DNA of 64,000 nucleotides from an uncultured Corynebacterium sp. (GCF_946222305.1 NZ_CAMIHZ010000002.1:77644-141643); one strand, 5' to 3'; positions 1 to 9,399 are shown, counted from the stretch's first letter. A program made the numbers and translations. Notes: generated by a model from the sequence alone, not told the origin.

Positions 1-1721
1 ACGAGTACGAGGCCAAGGCCCGTGTTATCGAGAAGAAGCTGGCACGAGGCAAGATCAACGAGGCGGAGCGCTACCAGTCCCTGGTTGACCTGTGGAAGGA
101 AGCAACCGACTTCGTGGGTCAGTCCGTGGAGGATCTCTACCCAGATGACAACCCGATCCCAATGATCGTGAAGTCCGGTGCTGCCGGTAACATGCGCCAG
201 ATCTGGACACTGGCTGGCATGAAGGGCATGGTTACGAACTCCCGCGGTGAGTACATCACCCGTCCGGTCAAGACCTCGTTCCGCGAAGGTCTATCCGTGC
301 TCGAGTACTTCAACAACTCCCACGGTTCCCGTAAGGGCCTGGCCGATACGGCTCTGCGTACCGCCGACTCGGGTTACCTCACCCGTCGTCTGGTGGACGT
401 CGCACAGGATGTCATCGTGCGCGAGGACGACTGTGGCACCTCCCAGGGTGTGGTCATGGATGTCACTACGCCGATCCTCGATGGCGAGGGCAACCCAACG
501 GGTCAGCGGGTCACCGCAGACTTCGTGGAGACCTCCGTACTGGGTCGTTACTTGGCGGCCGACGCCACGGACTCCGAGGGCAACGTCAAACTCGAGGCTG
601 GCGTGGTTGTCGGCGAGCTCGAGCTGAAGGACCTCATCGACGCCGGTGTGGAGACCGTTAAGGTCCGCTCCGTAATGACCTGTGCTACCGCCACGGGCGT
701 GTGCTCCACTTGCTACGGACGTTCGATGGCAACCGGTAAGAAGGTTGAGATCGGCGAGGCCGTGGGCATTGTGGCTGCACAGTCCATTGGTGAGCCCGGT
801 ACCCAGCTGACCATGCGTACGTTCCACCTCGGTGGCGTCGGCGGCGATATTACGGGTGGTCTTCCACGCGTGCAGGAGCTGTTCGAGGCTCGCGTGCCAA
901 AGGCAAAGTCCCCAATCGCTTCCGTCGATGGCACCGTGAAGATCGAGGACGACGATGCGTTCTACACTCTGACCATCGTTCCCGATGATGGTTCCGATGA
1001 CGTTGTCTACGAGAAGCTGTCCAAGCGCCAGGGCCTAGCAACGCTGGGCACCGGCGGTGTGGAGCGCCCAATCCGCGATGGCGATCACGTCAAGATGGGC
1101 CAGCAGCTGCTCAAGGGCGCTGCGGATCCTCACGAGGTCCTGCGCGTGCTTGGCCGCCGTGGTGTGCAGCAGCACCTGATTAACGAAGTCCAGAAGGTCT
1201 ACCGTGATCAGGGTGTGGCCATCCACGACAAGCACATCGAGATCATCGTTCGCCAGATGCTGCGCCGCGTGACCGTCATTGACTCCGGTTCCACCGAGTT
1301 CCTGCCGGGCTCCCTCGTGGAGCACGCGGACGCAGTGGCAGCTTCCAAGGAGGCCGTGAAGTCCGGTGGTCGCCCGGTCGAGGTTCGCGCTGAGATCATG
1401 GGTATCACCAAGGCCTCCCTGGCAACCGAGTCCTGGTTGTCTGCCGCGTCCTTCCAGGAGACCACTCGCGTGCTGACGGATGCCGCTATTAACAAGCGCT
1501 CCGATAAGCTCATCGGTCTCAAGGAGAACGTGATCATCGGTAAGCTGATCCCGGCTGGTACCGGTATCGCCCGCTACCGCAACATCTCCGTGGAGCCAAC
1601 CGAAGAGGCACGGGCAGCGGCTTACTCCCTGCCTTCCACCTTCGGCGACGGCTTCTACGGCGACGAGGGCTACGGCGAGTTCACGGGTGCAGCGGTTCCG
1701 CTGGACGACATGGACCTCTAA
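1..1721 (+). CDS. rpoC: RNA polymerase beta' subunit, C-terminal part (partial)
   Basis: This is the 3' part of the gene for the largest subunit of the transcribing RNA polymerase. The reading frame is open from base 3 and the true start lies outside the window. Visible landmarks are the zinc-binding cysteines in CATATGVCSTCYG and the trigger-loop region around AAQSIGEPGTQLTMRTFH, both typical of bacterial beta'. The protein ends in an acidic, glycine-rich tail (GDEGYGEFTGAAVPLDDMDL). It is followed after about 45 bases by a strong hairpin terminator, so this is the end of the presumed rpoB-rpoC operon. Identification is certain; only the N-terminal part is missing because of the window edge. 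Confidence 0.98.
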   Translation, partial: EYEAKARVIEKKLARGKINEAERYQSLVDLWKEATDFVGQSVEDLYPDDNPIPMIVKSGAAGNMRQIWTLAGMKGMVTNSRGEYITRPVKTSFREGLSVLEYFNNSHGSRKGLADTALRTADSGYLTRRLVDVAQDVIVREDDCGTSQGVVMDVTTPILDGEGNPTGQRVTADFVETSVLGRYLAADATDSEGNVKLEAGVVVGELELKDLIDAGVETVKVRSVMTCATATGVCSTCYGRSMATGKKVEIGEAVGIVAAQSIGEPGTQLTMRTFHLGGVGGDITGGLPRVQELFEARVPKAKSPIASVDGTVKIEDDDAFYTLTIVPDDGSDDVVYEKLSKRQGLATLGTGGVERPIRDGDHVKMGQQLLKGAADPHEVLRVLGRRGVQQHLINEVQKVYRDQGVAIHDKHIEIIVRQMLRRVTVIDSGSTEFLPGSLVEHADAVAASKEAVKSGGRPVEVRAEIMGITKASLATESWLSAASFQETTRVLTDAAINKRSDKLIGLKENVIIGKLIPAGTGIARYRNISVEPTEEARAAAYSLPSTFGDGFYGDEGYGEFTGAAVPLDDMDL

Positions 1722-1766
1722 GAGCTCCGATAAGCCGCAAGATTTAGAGCGCATTCCTAGCGACGA

Positions 1767-1815
1767 AAACGCCCCCGCTACCACCCTGACCGAGGGTGCG
1801 TAAGCGGGGGCGTTT
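1767..1815 (+). terminator. Intrinsic terminator after rpoC
   Basis: The arms AAACGCCCCCGCT (1767-1779) and AGCGGGGGCGTTT (1803-1815) pair perfectly. A second hairpin, CACCCT/AGGGTG, lies inside the loop. The T-run after the stem is short, but the position directly behind the rpoC stop supports termination. Confidence 0.8.
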
Positions 1816-1864
1816 CGGCATTAGATACTCGGGGATCCGCCTCCTGACGTGTACCTTAAAGCGC

Positions 1865-3109
1865 ATGAAGAAAACTTTGAAGATCCGCTCTGTAGTTGCG
1901 GTGTGCGCCAGTACCCTGGTGACATTCGCTGGGGTGGGGAATGTGGCGTCGGCCCAAACAGAGGTCGCAACCACTGAGACGTCGCAGGTAGCTACAAGTA
2001 GTTCGGGTGCAGGGTCTTTTGGTTTCGACGCCAAGCGGACCACAACGGCGACCGGACGCGGAGCCTCGACCTTCGTGGGCGCATTCGTGCAGACCCTTGT
2101 GCGGCCGCGCCTCGCGCCAGTCGGTGCGAATGATTGGACATGCAAGCCCAGCGCAGAGCACCCGAACCCGGTCATCTTGGTCCACGGTACGTGGGAGAAC
2201 GCCTACGATAACTGGTCGGGGCTAGCACCGCAGTTGAAGAAGGACGGCTTCTGCGTGTTTGCGCCGAACCTGGGGCGTAATGAAATCTGGAGCAAGGGTG
2301 GTTTGGGTTCCCTGCTGCCAAACACGTTTGGTGTGGCTCCCATCGAAGAATCCGCGGGTCAGCTGGGCCAGGTTGTGGACGCGGTGTTGCAGTCAACGGG
2401 TGCAAAACAGGTTGACCTGGTGGGGCACTCCCAAGGTGGTTTGATGGCGCGCTACTACGCGAAGATTGGCGGGGGAGCGGACGCTGTGAACCCACAGAAC
2501 AACAAGATCGGCAAGATCATCACCCTCGGTGCGACGAACCACGGCACCACATTGGGTGGGATGGTCAAGGAGAAGAAGACTATCGACGCGCTAGCAACGG
2601 CGTCGACGTCTACCGGCTCTTTGACCTTCGAAAATTCCTCCGCGACGGATTCGACTGTTGGATTGTCGACGTCATCGGAATCGTCGCCGGCATCAACGAA
2701 GGTGCCTCGGAGCCAGCAAGCCGCTGTGCCTTCTACAGAGACCAATATCGCTGAGCTGCGCCAGTGGATGGGCGGAATTTCCGGCACGCAACAGGAGGTC
2801 GGATCGGAGTTCATCCGCAAGCTCAACGAAGGTGGCGAGACCCTTCCCGGTATCGACTACACCATCATCGCCACGAAGTACGACGATATTTCGACTCCTT
2901 ATGACGCCACGTTCCTCACCGCAGGCGAAGGTGCCACGGTTCGCAACATCACTATGCAGGATGATTGTGAAAGGGACCGTTCGGACCACATGACCATGTC
3001 GTATTCACCGCGGGGACTAGATCTGGTGCGTAATGCGTTGGATCCAAAGCTCGTGGCGGAAGACCAGATTCGGTGCGCGGTGCAAGGAAATGTCTGGGGC
3101 AGTAGCTAA
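1865..3109 (+). CDS. Secreted lipase/esterase, class 2 lipase family (alpha/beta hydrolase)
   Basis: Predicted exported triacylglycerol lipase or esterase of 414 residues. The ATG at 1865 is preferred over an upstream in-frame start because it opens directly into a signal peptide (MKKTLKIRSVVAVCAST..., cleavage near VASA-QT, residue 30). An alanine/serine/threonine-rich linker follows. The hydrolase core has the oxyanion-hole HGTW (residues 107-110) and the nucleophile elbow GHSQGG with Ser189. Candidate acid and histidine residues lie in the C-terminal part (YDDISTPYD and RSDHMTM). A Ser/Thr-rich low-complexity stretch sits near residues 245-290. Secreted lipases are typical of lipid-dependent skin corynebacteria. 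The substrate cannot be inferred. Confidence 0.88.
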   Translation: MKKTLKIRSVVAVCASTLVTFAGVGNVASAQTEVATTETSQVATSSSGAGSFGFDAKRTTTATGRGASTFVGAFVQTLVRPRLAPVGANDWTCKPSAEHPNPVILVHGTWENAYDNWSGLAPQLKKDGFCVFAPNLGRNEIWSKGGLGSLLPNTFGVAPIEESAGQLGQVVDAVLQSTGAKQVDLVGHSQGGLMARYYAKIGGGADAVNPQNNKIGKIITLGATNHGTTLGGMVKEKKTIDALATASTSTGSLTFENSSATDSTVGLSTSSESSPASTKVPRSQQAAVPSTETNIAELRQWMGGISGTQQEVGSEFIRKLNEGGETLPGIDYTIIATKYDDISTPYDATFLTAGEGATVRNITMQDDCERDRSDHMTMSYSPRGLDLVRNALDPKLVAEDQIRCAVQGNVWGSS

Positions 3110-3118
3110 GCTAACGTC

Positions 3119-3322
3119 ATGGGAATTTTCTTTCGCGATTCAAAAAAGATTGGTCCATTCCGTATCAACACATCTACCGGAGGTGCCGGTGGTTCGGTGA
3201 AGATTGGGCCCGCCAGGATCACCCGTCGTGCTAACGGAAGTAGCACGGTTTCTTTCCGGAACGGCAGCGGGCTAAGCTTCACCAAGTCACTCAACAGCAT
3301 TTTCGGAAAGAAGAAGCGCTAG
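3119..3322 (+). CDS. DUF4236-like small protein
   Basis: A 67-residue basic protein starting nine bases after the lipase stop. It begins MGIFFRDSKKIGPFRIN and has glycine-rich beta-strand repeats (SVKIGPARITRR, VSFRNGSGLSF), the pattern of the DUF4236 family of unknown function. The close spacing suggests co-transcription with the lipase. No signal peptide or membrane segment is seen. The function is unknown, and the family call rests on pattern memory rather than a search. Confidence 0.55.
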   Translation: MGIFFRDSKKIGPFRINTSTGGAGGSVKIGPARITRRANGSSTVSFRNGSGLSFTKSLNSIFGKKKR

Positions 3323-3393
3323 GAACCCGGTTCTTTTTAGGCAGAGAATCTTTTACCTTGCCCCTCTGCGGGCAAATCACCACATCGCCTCGA

Positions 3394-3510
3394 CTAGTGG
3401 GGGCGTTCAGCACACCGGCTCAACTTGAGGATGGCCATCACAGCGCCACCTTCACTAGCAGGGCGGTCACCACAACACCGCCCTAACTAGTGAAGGCGGC
3501 CATCATCACA
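3394..3510. repeat. Degenerate CTAGTGAAGGCGG-type repeats
   Basis: The gap after the DUF4236-like gene holds diverged short copies built around ACTAGTG(A/G)(A/G)GGCG followed by a CATCACCACA-like string: ACTAGTGGGGGCG near 3394, an inverse copy CACCTTCACTAGCAGGGCGG near 3450, and ACTAGTGAAGGCGGCCATC near 3487. They do not encode protein. They look like decayed short repeats next to a gene remnant. Confidence 0.35.
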
Positions 3511-3553
3511 GCCCACAAGCGGGACGGAATCTCACCGCCGAGTCCTAACCGAG

Positions 3554-3889
3554 GGGCTAACAAGGCGCACGCAGTACGTTGATGGGGGTGCCGTAAAGAT
3601 CGAGCAAGCCGGGAACAACAAGTTCACGGTGACCATCCCCAGCTTCAAGATCCTCGGATACAACGATCCGGAGTTTAAGACTGTCGTTGAAGATGACGGT
3701 GCCTTGAGCTTCGTCACGGCTGAAGTCGATACGGCGGAAGCAGTCACCGAGGTCTTCGGAGACAAGGAGCGTGAGAAGCAGATCGACGATAACCGTCAGC
3801 TTCTCGAGGATCAGGCCAAGAGCTACTACACCAATATAGTGCGGGCCATCGATAAAAACGCTGAGCTGGAGTTCGAGTACACAAAGTAG
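3554..3889 (+). pseudogene. Remnant of a DUF4230-like protein, N-terminus lost
   Basis: An open frame with protein-like composition runs from about 3554 (the frame itself opens after a stop at 3491) to the TAG at 3889. The only usable start is an internal GTG at 3629, giving 86 residues. Sensible sequence extends upstream of that GTG (QYVDGGAVKIEQAGNNKFTV), so the real N-terminus has been lost. The end (SYYTNIVRAIDKNAELEFEYTK) resembles the C-terminus of DUF4230 proteins. No ribosome binding site precedes it. A truncated remnant is the best explanation, but an intact short gene using GTG 3629 cannot be excluded. Confidence 0.4.
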
Positions 3890-3923
3890 GGTTGAGCTGG
3901 AGTTCGAGTACACCGAGTAGGGC
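3862..3923 (+). repeat. 31-bp tandem duplication covering a stop codon
   Basis: Two adjacent 31-bp units (3862-3892 and 3893-3923) share the core TGAGCTGGAGTTCGAGTACA. Each copy includes the codons for ELEFEY and a TAG stop. Only the first copy is in frame with the preceding remnant, so the second lies behind its stop. Confidence 0.85.
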
Positions 3924-4401
3924 CTCGCTAGAATTTGGGCTCATCAGCCATAACACCGAGATGGCGCTTGGGTACATCCGGTAGTTCATGCAGGAGGGCA
4001 TGCAGCAGTGCAGGAGCTCTGACTCGCGATTTGGAGCTGGATTCCGCATGCACTAATGTTTTCTTTCGTAGATTGCATCTCCATTGATAGATGGCTTGGA
4101 ACCGTAACGCTGCCACAAGGTTTGATTGCGTGAGCATTAACCATGACCAGTAAGCGTTCAAAGTTATCGCAATGTGTGATGCAGAGATCCTTGTGTTGAG
4201 TGCGCAGGGTGATACGAAGCGGAAGAGGCCCCGGGAAAGAGCCCCTATTTTTTGTTGTCTGCACAACATGGAACTCCCTTTGGTGGGGGTACCACGCTGG
4301 CGCACTACAAAGGATCGGAAACCCCAGGGATTTGCCTCGTAGCCCAAACGAGGCGAAATCCGCTGGAGTCTGCACCGAAACGAACAACAGGAAGTTCATA
4401 A
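3924..4401. other. Intergenic region upstream of rpsL
   Basis: This 478-bp gap contains no convincing gene. Short frames on both strands have neither a ribosome binding site nor a recognisable product. It presumably carries the rpsL-rpsG promoter and a leader, but no clear -35/-10 pair could be chosen. An AGGAAG-like element lies about 10 bases before the rpsL ATG. Confidence 0.6.
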
Positions 4402-4773
4402 ATGCCAACTATTCAGCAGCTGGTCCGCAAGGGCCGTCACGATAAGTCCCAGAAGGTGGCTACCGCTGCGCTGAAGGGTTCCCCACAGCGTCGTGGCGTG
4501 TGCACCCGCGTGTACACCACCACCCCTAAGAAGCCGAACTCTGCGCTCCGTAAGGTCGCCCGTGTTCGCCTGACCTCCGGTATCGAGGTCTCCGCTTACA
4601 TTCCAGGTGAGGGTCACAACCTCCAGGAGCACTCCATGGTGCTCGTCCGTGGTGGTCGTGTGAAGGACCTCCCAGGTGTGCGTTACAAGATTGTCCGTGG
4701 AACCCTGGATACCCAGGGCGTTAAGGACCGTAAGCAGGCACGTTCCCGCTACGGCGCGAAGAAGGAGAAGTAA
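4402..4773 (+). CDS. rpsL: 30S ribosomal protein S12
   Basis: Decoding-centre protein of the small subunit, 123 residues and full length. The family core TPKKPNSALRK and the loop GGRVKDLPGVRY are present. The positions where streptomycin-resistance changes usually occur are both lysine (Lys43 and Lys88), so this allele looks wild type. It is three bases upstream of rpsG and clearly co-transcribed with it. Confidence 0.98.
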   Translation: MPTIQQLVRKGRHDKSQKVATAALKGSPQRRGVCTRVYTTTPKKPNSALRKVARVRLTSGIEVSAYIPGEGHNLQEHSMVLVRGGRVKDLPGVRYKIVRGTLDTQGVKDRKQARSRYGAKKEK

Positions 4774-4776
4774 GAC

Positions 4777-5247
4777 ATGCCTCGTAAGGGTCCAGCACCT
4801 TCCCGCCCACTTGAAAACGATCCAGTATACGGCGACGTCATCGTCTCCCAGCTGGTGAACAAGGTTCTGCTCGACGGTAAGAAGTCCACTGCAGAGCGCA
4901 TCGTCTACGGTGCCCTGGAGCAGTGCCGTGAGAAGACCGGTACCGATCCGGTCCTCACCCTGAAGAAGGCTCTCGACAACATTAAGCCGGCCCTCGAGGT
5001 TCGCTCCCGCCGTGTTGGTGGCGCAACCTACCAGGTTCCAGTTGATGTTCGTCCGGGCCGTTCCACCACCCTGGCTCTGCGTTGGTTGGTGACCTTCACC
5101 CGTCAGCGTCGTGAGAACACGATGATCGAGCGCCTCGCGAACGAGATCCTCGATGCATCCAACGGCCTCGGTGCTTCCGTCAAGCGCCGTGAGGACGTTC
5201 ACAAGATGGCTGAGGCCAACCGCGCCTTCGCTCACTACCGCTGGTAA
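4777..5247 (+). CDS. rpsG: 30S ribosomal protein S7
   Basis: Head-domain 16S rRNA-binding assembly protein, 156 residues and full length. It begins MPRKGPAPSRPLENDPVYGD and contains the typical SRRVGGATYQVPVDVRP segment. The ATG lies three bases after the rpsL stop, giving the conserved rpsL-rpsG pair. A 319-bp gap separates it from fusA, longer than in a simple str operon, so fusA may have its own promoter. Confidence 0.98.
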   Translation: MPRKGPAPSRPLENDPVYGDVIVSQLVNKVLLDGKKSTAERIVYGALEQCREKTGTDPVLTLKKALDNIKPALEVRSRRVGGATYQVPVDVRPGRSTTLALRWLVTFTRQRRENTMIERLANEILDASNGLGASVKRREDVHKMAEANRAFAHYRW

Positions 5248-5566
5248 TACGCGGATCTGCCCTACTGCTTTTCGTTGCCTAGCAGCGTAAAGTGGTGGGG
5301 CTCTTGCCCTATCTAGGCAAAAACCACAGTTCGACCAATAGTTGGATGGGACAACAAATCCCGTTTCAGGGCTGTGATCGGGCCGGCGCGGCGTCGGAAA
5401 CAAGAAGAAAAAGCGCACAAAAAGTGAGCTACCTTGCAACGACAAACAGCCGACTTGCTGGCACAATAGAAAAAGTACGTAAAAAGCCCGCGACCATTGC
5501 GGCGTCATTCCACGAGTTGGGGTGAAGCCCGGGTTGCTCAAGCAAACGAAATGAGCGGATTTCCCA
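5248..5566. other. rpsG-fusA intergenic region
   Basis: This 319-bp gap has no supportable gene. It contains a small hairpin with TTGCC/GGCAA arms near 5303-5320 followed by AAAAA. The A-rich stretch at 5400-5485 could hold a fusA promoter, but no convincing hexamer pair was found. Confidence 0.5.
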
Positions 5567-7684
5567 GTGGCACTTGAAGCGCTAACTGACCTTAAGAAGG
5601 TTCGCAACATCGGCATCATGGCACACATCGATGCTGGTAAGACGACTACCACCGAACGCATCCTCTTCTACACCGGTATCAACCGCAAGATCGGTGAGAC
5701 CCACGATGGTGCTTCCACCATGGACTGGATGGAGCAGGAGAAAGAGCGCGGTATCACCATTACCTCCGCTGCTACCACCTGTTTCTGGAAAGAAAACCAG
5801 ATCAACATCATCGATACCCCAGGCCACGTTGACTTCACCGTTGAGGTGGAGCGCTCCCTGCGTGTTCTAGACGGTGCTGTTGCAGTTTTCGACGCCAAGG
5901 AAGGCGTGGAGCCACAGTCCGAGCAGGTGTGGCGCCAGGCAACGAAGTACGACGTTCCACGTATCTGCTTCGTCAACAAGATGGACAAGCTCGGTGCTGA
6001 CTTCTACTACACCGTGAACACCATCATCGACCGCTTGGGTGCAAAGCCATTGGTTATGCAGCTGCCCATTGGCGCTGAGGATAACTTCGACGGCGTTGTC
6101 GACCTCTTGGAAATGAAGGCCCTGACTTGGCGCGGCGTGACCGAGATCGGTACCGAGGCCACCGTCGAGGAGATCCCAGCTGAGCTGCAGGACAAGGCTG
6201 AGGAGTACCGCGAGAAGCTCATCGAGACCGTTGCTGAGTCCGATGAGGAGCTGATGGAGCGCTACTTCGCTGGTGAGGAAATCACCAACGATGAGCTGAA
6301 GGCTCAGATTCGCAAGCTGACCATCAACTCCGAGGTCTACCCGGTGTACTGTGGTTCCGCTTACAAGAACAAGGGTATCCAGCCAATGCTGGACGCAGTG
6401 ATCTCCTTCCTGCCCAACCCAATGGATGTTGGCTCCATCAAGGGCCACGATCCAAAGGATGCAGAAAAGGAAATGCTGCGTAAGCCATCCAAGGATGAGC
6501 CATTCTCCGCACTGGCCTTCAAGGTTGCCGTTCACCCATTCTTCGGCAAGCTGACCTACGTTCGCGTTTACTCCGGTTCCGTGGAGTCCGGTGCACAGGT
6601 CACCAACTCCACCAAGGACAAGAAGGAGCGCGTTGGCAAGCTGTTCCAGATGCACTCCAACAAGGAGCAGCCGGTTGACAAGGCATCCGCTGGTCACATC
6701 TATGCCTTCATCGGCCTGAAGGACACCACTACCGGTGACACCCTGTGTGACGCTCAGAACCCAGTGATCCTGGAGTCCATGGACTTCCCAGACCCAGTGA
6801 TCGAGGTTGCTATTGAGCCAAAGACCAAGTCTGACCAGGAGAAGCTGGGTACTGCTATCCAGAAGCTGGCTGAAGAGGACCCAACCTTCACCGTGAAGCT
6901 GGACGATGAGACCGGCCAGACCGTCATCGGCGGTATGGGCGAGCTGCACCTCGACGTTCTGGTTGACCGCATGAAGCGCGAGTTCAAGGTTGAGGCAAAC
7001 GTGGGTGCTCCTCAGGTCGCTTACCGTGAGACCATCCGTAAGCCAGTTGAGAAGCTGGAATACACCCACAAGAAGCAGACCGGTGGTTCCGGTCAGTTCG
7101 CTCGTGTCATCATCGCTCTGGAGCCATTCGAGGCTGAAGAGGGCTCCGATGAGACCTACGAGTTCGTCAATGAGGTCACCGGCGGCCGCGTTCCTAAGGA
7201 GTACATCCCATCTGTGGATGCCGGCATCCAGGATGCAATGCAGTACGGCTACCTGGCTGGCTTCCCACTGGTAAACATCAAGGCCACCCTGCTCGATGGT
7301 GCTTACCACGAGGTTGACTCCTCCGAGATGGCCTTCAAGCTGGCCGGTTCCCAGGCTCTGAAGGAAGCTGTTGCCAAGGCAAAGCCAGTCCTGCTCGAGC
7401 CTCTGATGGCCGTTGAGGTCATCACCCCAGAGGAGTACATGGGCGACGTTATCGGCGACATCAACTCCCGCCGTGGCCAGATCCAGTCCATGGACGACCG
7501 CGCTGGCGCCAAGCTGGTCAAGGCCAAGGTGCCACTGTCTGAGATGTTCGGCTACATCGGCGACCTGCGTTCCCGCACCGCCGGCCGCGCTAACTTCTCC
7601 ATGATCTTCGATTCCTACGGTGAGGTTCCATCGAACGTTTCCGCGGAGATCATCGCAGAGCGCACCGGTGGCGAGGCTAAGTAA
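5567..7684 (+). CDS. fusA: Elongation factor G
   Basis: Translocase GTPase of translation elongation, 705 residues and full length. The G motifs are intact: AHIDAGKTTTTER (P-loop), DTPGHVDF, and NKMDKLGAD. Domains II to V follow, ending NVSAEIIAERTGGEAK. The start is GTG at 5567; the nearby ATG at 5551 is in another frame and stops quickly. It sits in the expected position between rpsG and tuf. Confidence 0.97.
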   Translation: MALEALTDLKKVRNIGIMAHIDAGKTTTTERILFYTGINRKIGETHDGASTMDWMEQEKERGITITSAATTCFWKENQINIIDTPGHVDFTVEVERSLRVLDGAVAVFDAKEGVEPQSEQVWRQATKYDVPRICFVNKMDKLGADFYYTVNTIIDRLGAKPLVMQLPIGAEDNFDGVVDLLEMKALTWRGVTEIGTEATVEEIPAELQDKAEEYREKLIETVAESDEELMERYFAGEEITNDELKAQIRKLTINSEVYPVYCGSAYKNKGIQPMLDAVISFLPNPMDVGSIKGHDPKDAEKEMLRKPSKDEPFSALAFKVAVHPFFGKLTYVRVYSGSVESGAQVTNSTKDKKERVGKLFQMHSNKEQPVDKASAGHIYAFIGLKDTTTGDTLCDAQNPVILESMDFPDPVIEVAIEPKTKSDQEKLGTAIQKLAEEDPTFTVKLDDETGQTVIGGMGELHLDVLVDRMKREFKVEANVGAPQVAYRETIRKPVEKLEYTHKKQTGGSGQFARVIIALEPFEAEEGSDETYEFVNEVTGGRVPKEYIPSVDAGIQDAMQYGYLAGFPLVNIKATLLDGAYHEVDSSEMAFKLAGSQALKEAVAKAKPVLLEPLMAVEVITPEEYMGDVIGDINSRRGQIQSMDDRAGAKLVKAKVPLSEMFGYIGDLRSRTAGRANFSMIFDSYGEVPSNVSAEIIAERTGGEAK

Positions 7685-7702
7685 GTCCTGCTAGCGATCT
7701 AG

Positions 7703-7767
7703 GTTAAAGCGGGTAGTTATTTCAACAGCCCGATTTAACCGCCCCAACCCGCCGTGGTTTTCACGGC
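7703..7767. terminator. Two hairpins downstream of fusA
   Basis: The first hairpin pairs GTTAAAGCGGG (7703-7713) with CCCGATTTAAC (7729-7739), one mismatch. The second pairs GCCGTG (7751-7756) with CACGGC (7762-7767). Neither has a strong T-run, so these may be processing sites or weak terminators. Confidence 0.4.
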
Positions 7768-7857
7768 AGGGTAGGGGTCAGCACGGCGCACCCTATGCCA
7801 AAAGTGCTCCAAGATGGGCTAATTTTGAAAATTCACCCGAAAATGGGTAATCGCTAA

Positions 7858-7887
7858 TTTTCTGATTAGACCCTTATCGCGTAGGAT
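7858..7887 (+). promoter_or_regulatory. Candidate tuf promoter
   Basis: TAGGAT at 7882-7887 resembles a corynebacterial -10 element. The hexamer at -35 distance (TTTCTG) is poor. If used, the tuf leader would be about 210 bases long. The call rests on the -10 match alone. Confidence 0.3.
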
Positions 7888-8102
7888 GCGGTGTGCTGGC
7901 CGTTACCCAGTTCGCGCTTAAACCGGCGAAAAACCTCGGTTTTGAGGTTCGCCATTAGGCGCGTGAAAAGTCTGTAATCGGCAAGAAAGAAAACTGACCG
8001 GACCTCAGGCTCCACATCAGACGTGTGAGCGTGACTCGGTTAGAGACAAAAGATATGTGGCTGCGAGAGTCGTAGCCACCGAGCAGTCCAGGAGGACACA
8101 AA

Positions 8103-9293
8103 GTGGCGAAGGCTAAGTTCGAGCGTTCCAAGCCGCACGTAAACATCGGCACCATTGGTCACGTCGACCACGGCAAGACCACCACCACTGCCGCTATCAC
8201 CAAGGTACTGGCTGACAAGTTCCCAGAGGCTAACAAGTCCTTCGCCTTCGACGCCATCGATAAGGCGCCGGAGGAGCGGGAGCGTGGTATTACGATTAAC
8301 ATCTCCCACGTTGAGTACGAGACCGAGAAGCGTCACTACGCTCACGTCGACGCTCCAGGCCACGCCGACTACATCAAGAACATGATCACCGGTGCTGCCC
8401 AGATGGACGGCGCTATCCTGGTTGTGGCTGCTACCGACGGCCCAATGCCACAGACCCGCGAGCACGTTCTGCTGGCTCGCCAGGTTGGCGTTCCTTACAT
8501 CCTGGTTGCACTGAACAAGTGCGACATGGTTGACGATGAGGAGCTGCTGGAGCTCGTTGAGATGGAGGTCCGCGAGCTGCTGGGCGAGCAGGACTACGAC
8601 GAGGAAGCTCCTGTCGTTCACATCTCCGCTCTGAAGGCTCTCGAGGGCGACGACGAGTGGGCAGAGAAGATCGTTGAGCTGATGCAGGCTTGCGACGACT
8701 CCATCCCAGATCCAGTCCGTGAGACCGATCGTCCATTCCTGATGCCAATCGAGGACATCTTCACCATCACCGGCCGCGGTACCGTTGTTACCGGCCGTGT
8801 TGAGCGTGGCATCCTGAACCTGAACGACGAGGTTGAGATCCTGGGTATCCGCGAGAAGTCCCAGAAGACCACCGTTACCTCCATCGAGATGTTCAACAAG
8901 CTGCTGGACACCGCTGAGGCTGGCGACAACGCTGCTCTGCTGCTGCGTGGCCTGAAGCGCGAAGATGTTGAGCGTGGCCAGATTGTGGCTAAGCCAGGCG
9001 AGTACACCCCTCACACCGAGTTCGAGGGCTCTGTCTACATCCTGTCCAAGGACGAGGGTGGCCGCCACACCCCATTCTTCGACAACTACCGCCCACAGTT
9101 CTACTTCCGCACCACCGACGTTACCGGTGTTGTGAAGCTGCCAGAGGGCACCGACATGGTTATGCCTGGCGACAACGTTGACATGAGCGTTACCCTGATC
9201 CAGCCAGTGGCTATGGACGAGGGCCTGCGCTTCGCTATCCGTGAGGGTGGCCGCACCGTTGGCGCTGGTCGCGTTACCAAGATCAACAAGTAA
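8103..9293 (+). CDS. tuf: Elongation factor Tu
   Basis: GTPase that delivers aminoacyl-tRNA to the ribosome, 396 residues and full length. GHVDHGKTTTT, DAPGHADY and NKCDMVDD are all present, followed by domains II and III, ending TVGAGRVTKINK. The start is GTG at 8103, preceded by a near-perfect AGGAGGAC ribosome binding site. It is separated from fusA by 418 bp and followed by a strong terminator. Confidence 0.98.
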   Translation: MAKAKFERSKPHVNIGTIGHVDHGKTTTTAAITKVLADKFPEANKSFAFDAIDKAPEERERGITINISHVEYETEKRHYAHVDAPGHADYIKNMITGAAQMDGAILVVAATDGPMPQTREHVLLARQVGVPYILVALNKCDMVDDEELLELVEMEVRELLGEQDYDEEAPVVHISALKALEGDDEWAEKIVELMQACDDSIPDPVRETDRPFLMPIEDIFTITGRGTVVTGRVERGILNLNDEVEILGIREKSQKTTVTSIEMFNKLLDTAEAGDNAALLLRGLKREDVERGQIVAKPGEYTPHTEFEGSVYILSKDEGGRHTPFFDNYRPQFYFRTTDVTGVVKLPEGTDMVMPGDNVDMSVTLIQPVAMDEGLRFAIREGGRTVGAGRVTKINK

Positions 9294-9375
9294 TCACCTG
9301 ATTGCTGATCACGGGAAGGAGAGCTGCCTCGCAGACTCCCCTTCGTCCCGCTCTTAACTGAGCCGGGTAAAACTA

Positions 9376-9399
9376 GAGCCCCGCTTCGGCGGGGCTTTT
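9376..9399 (+). terminator. Intrinsic terminator after tuf
   Basis: AGCCCCGC and GCGGGGCT pair perfectly around a TTCG tetraloop (9377-9396) and are followed by TTT. This is a classical rho-independent terminator. Confidence 0.92.

Noticed and set aside
5867..7309. 480-codon frame antisense to fusA
   Set aside because: It is a shadow of the conserved EF-G gene. The translation is Leu/Val/His-rich with no domain, and no ribosome binding site precedes it.
8040..9068. 342-codon frame antisense to tuf
   Set aside because: Shadow of a highly codon-biased gene, as with other long antisense frames over ribosomal genes (12989-14128, 14884-15924, 33357-34448, 40313-41482).
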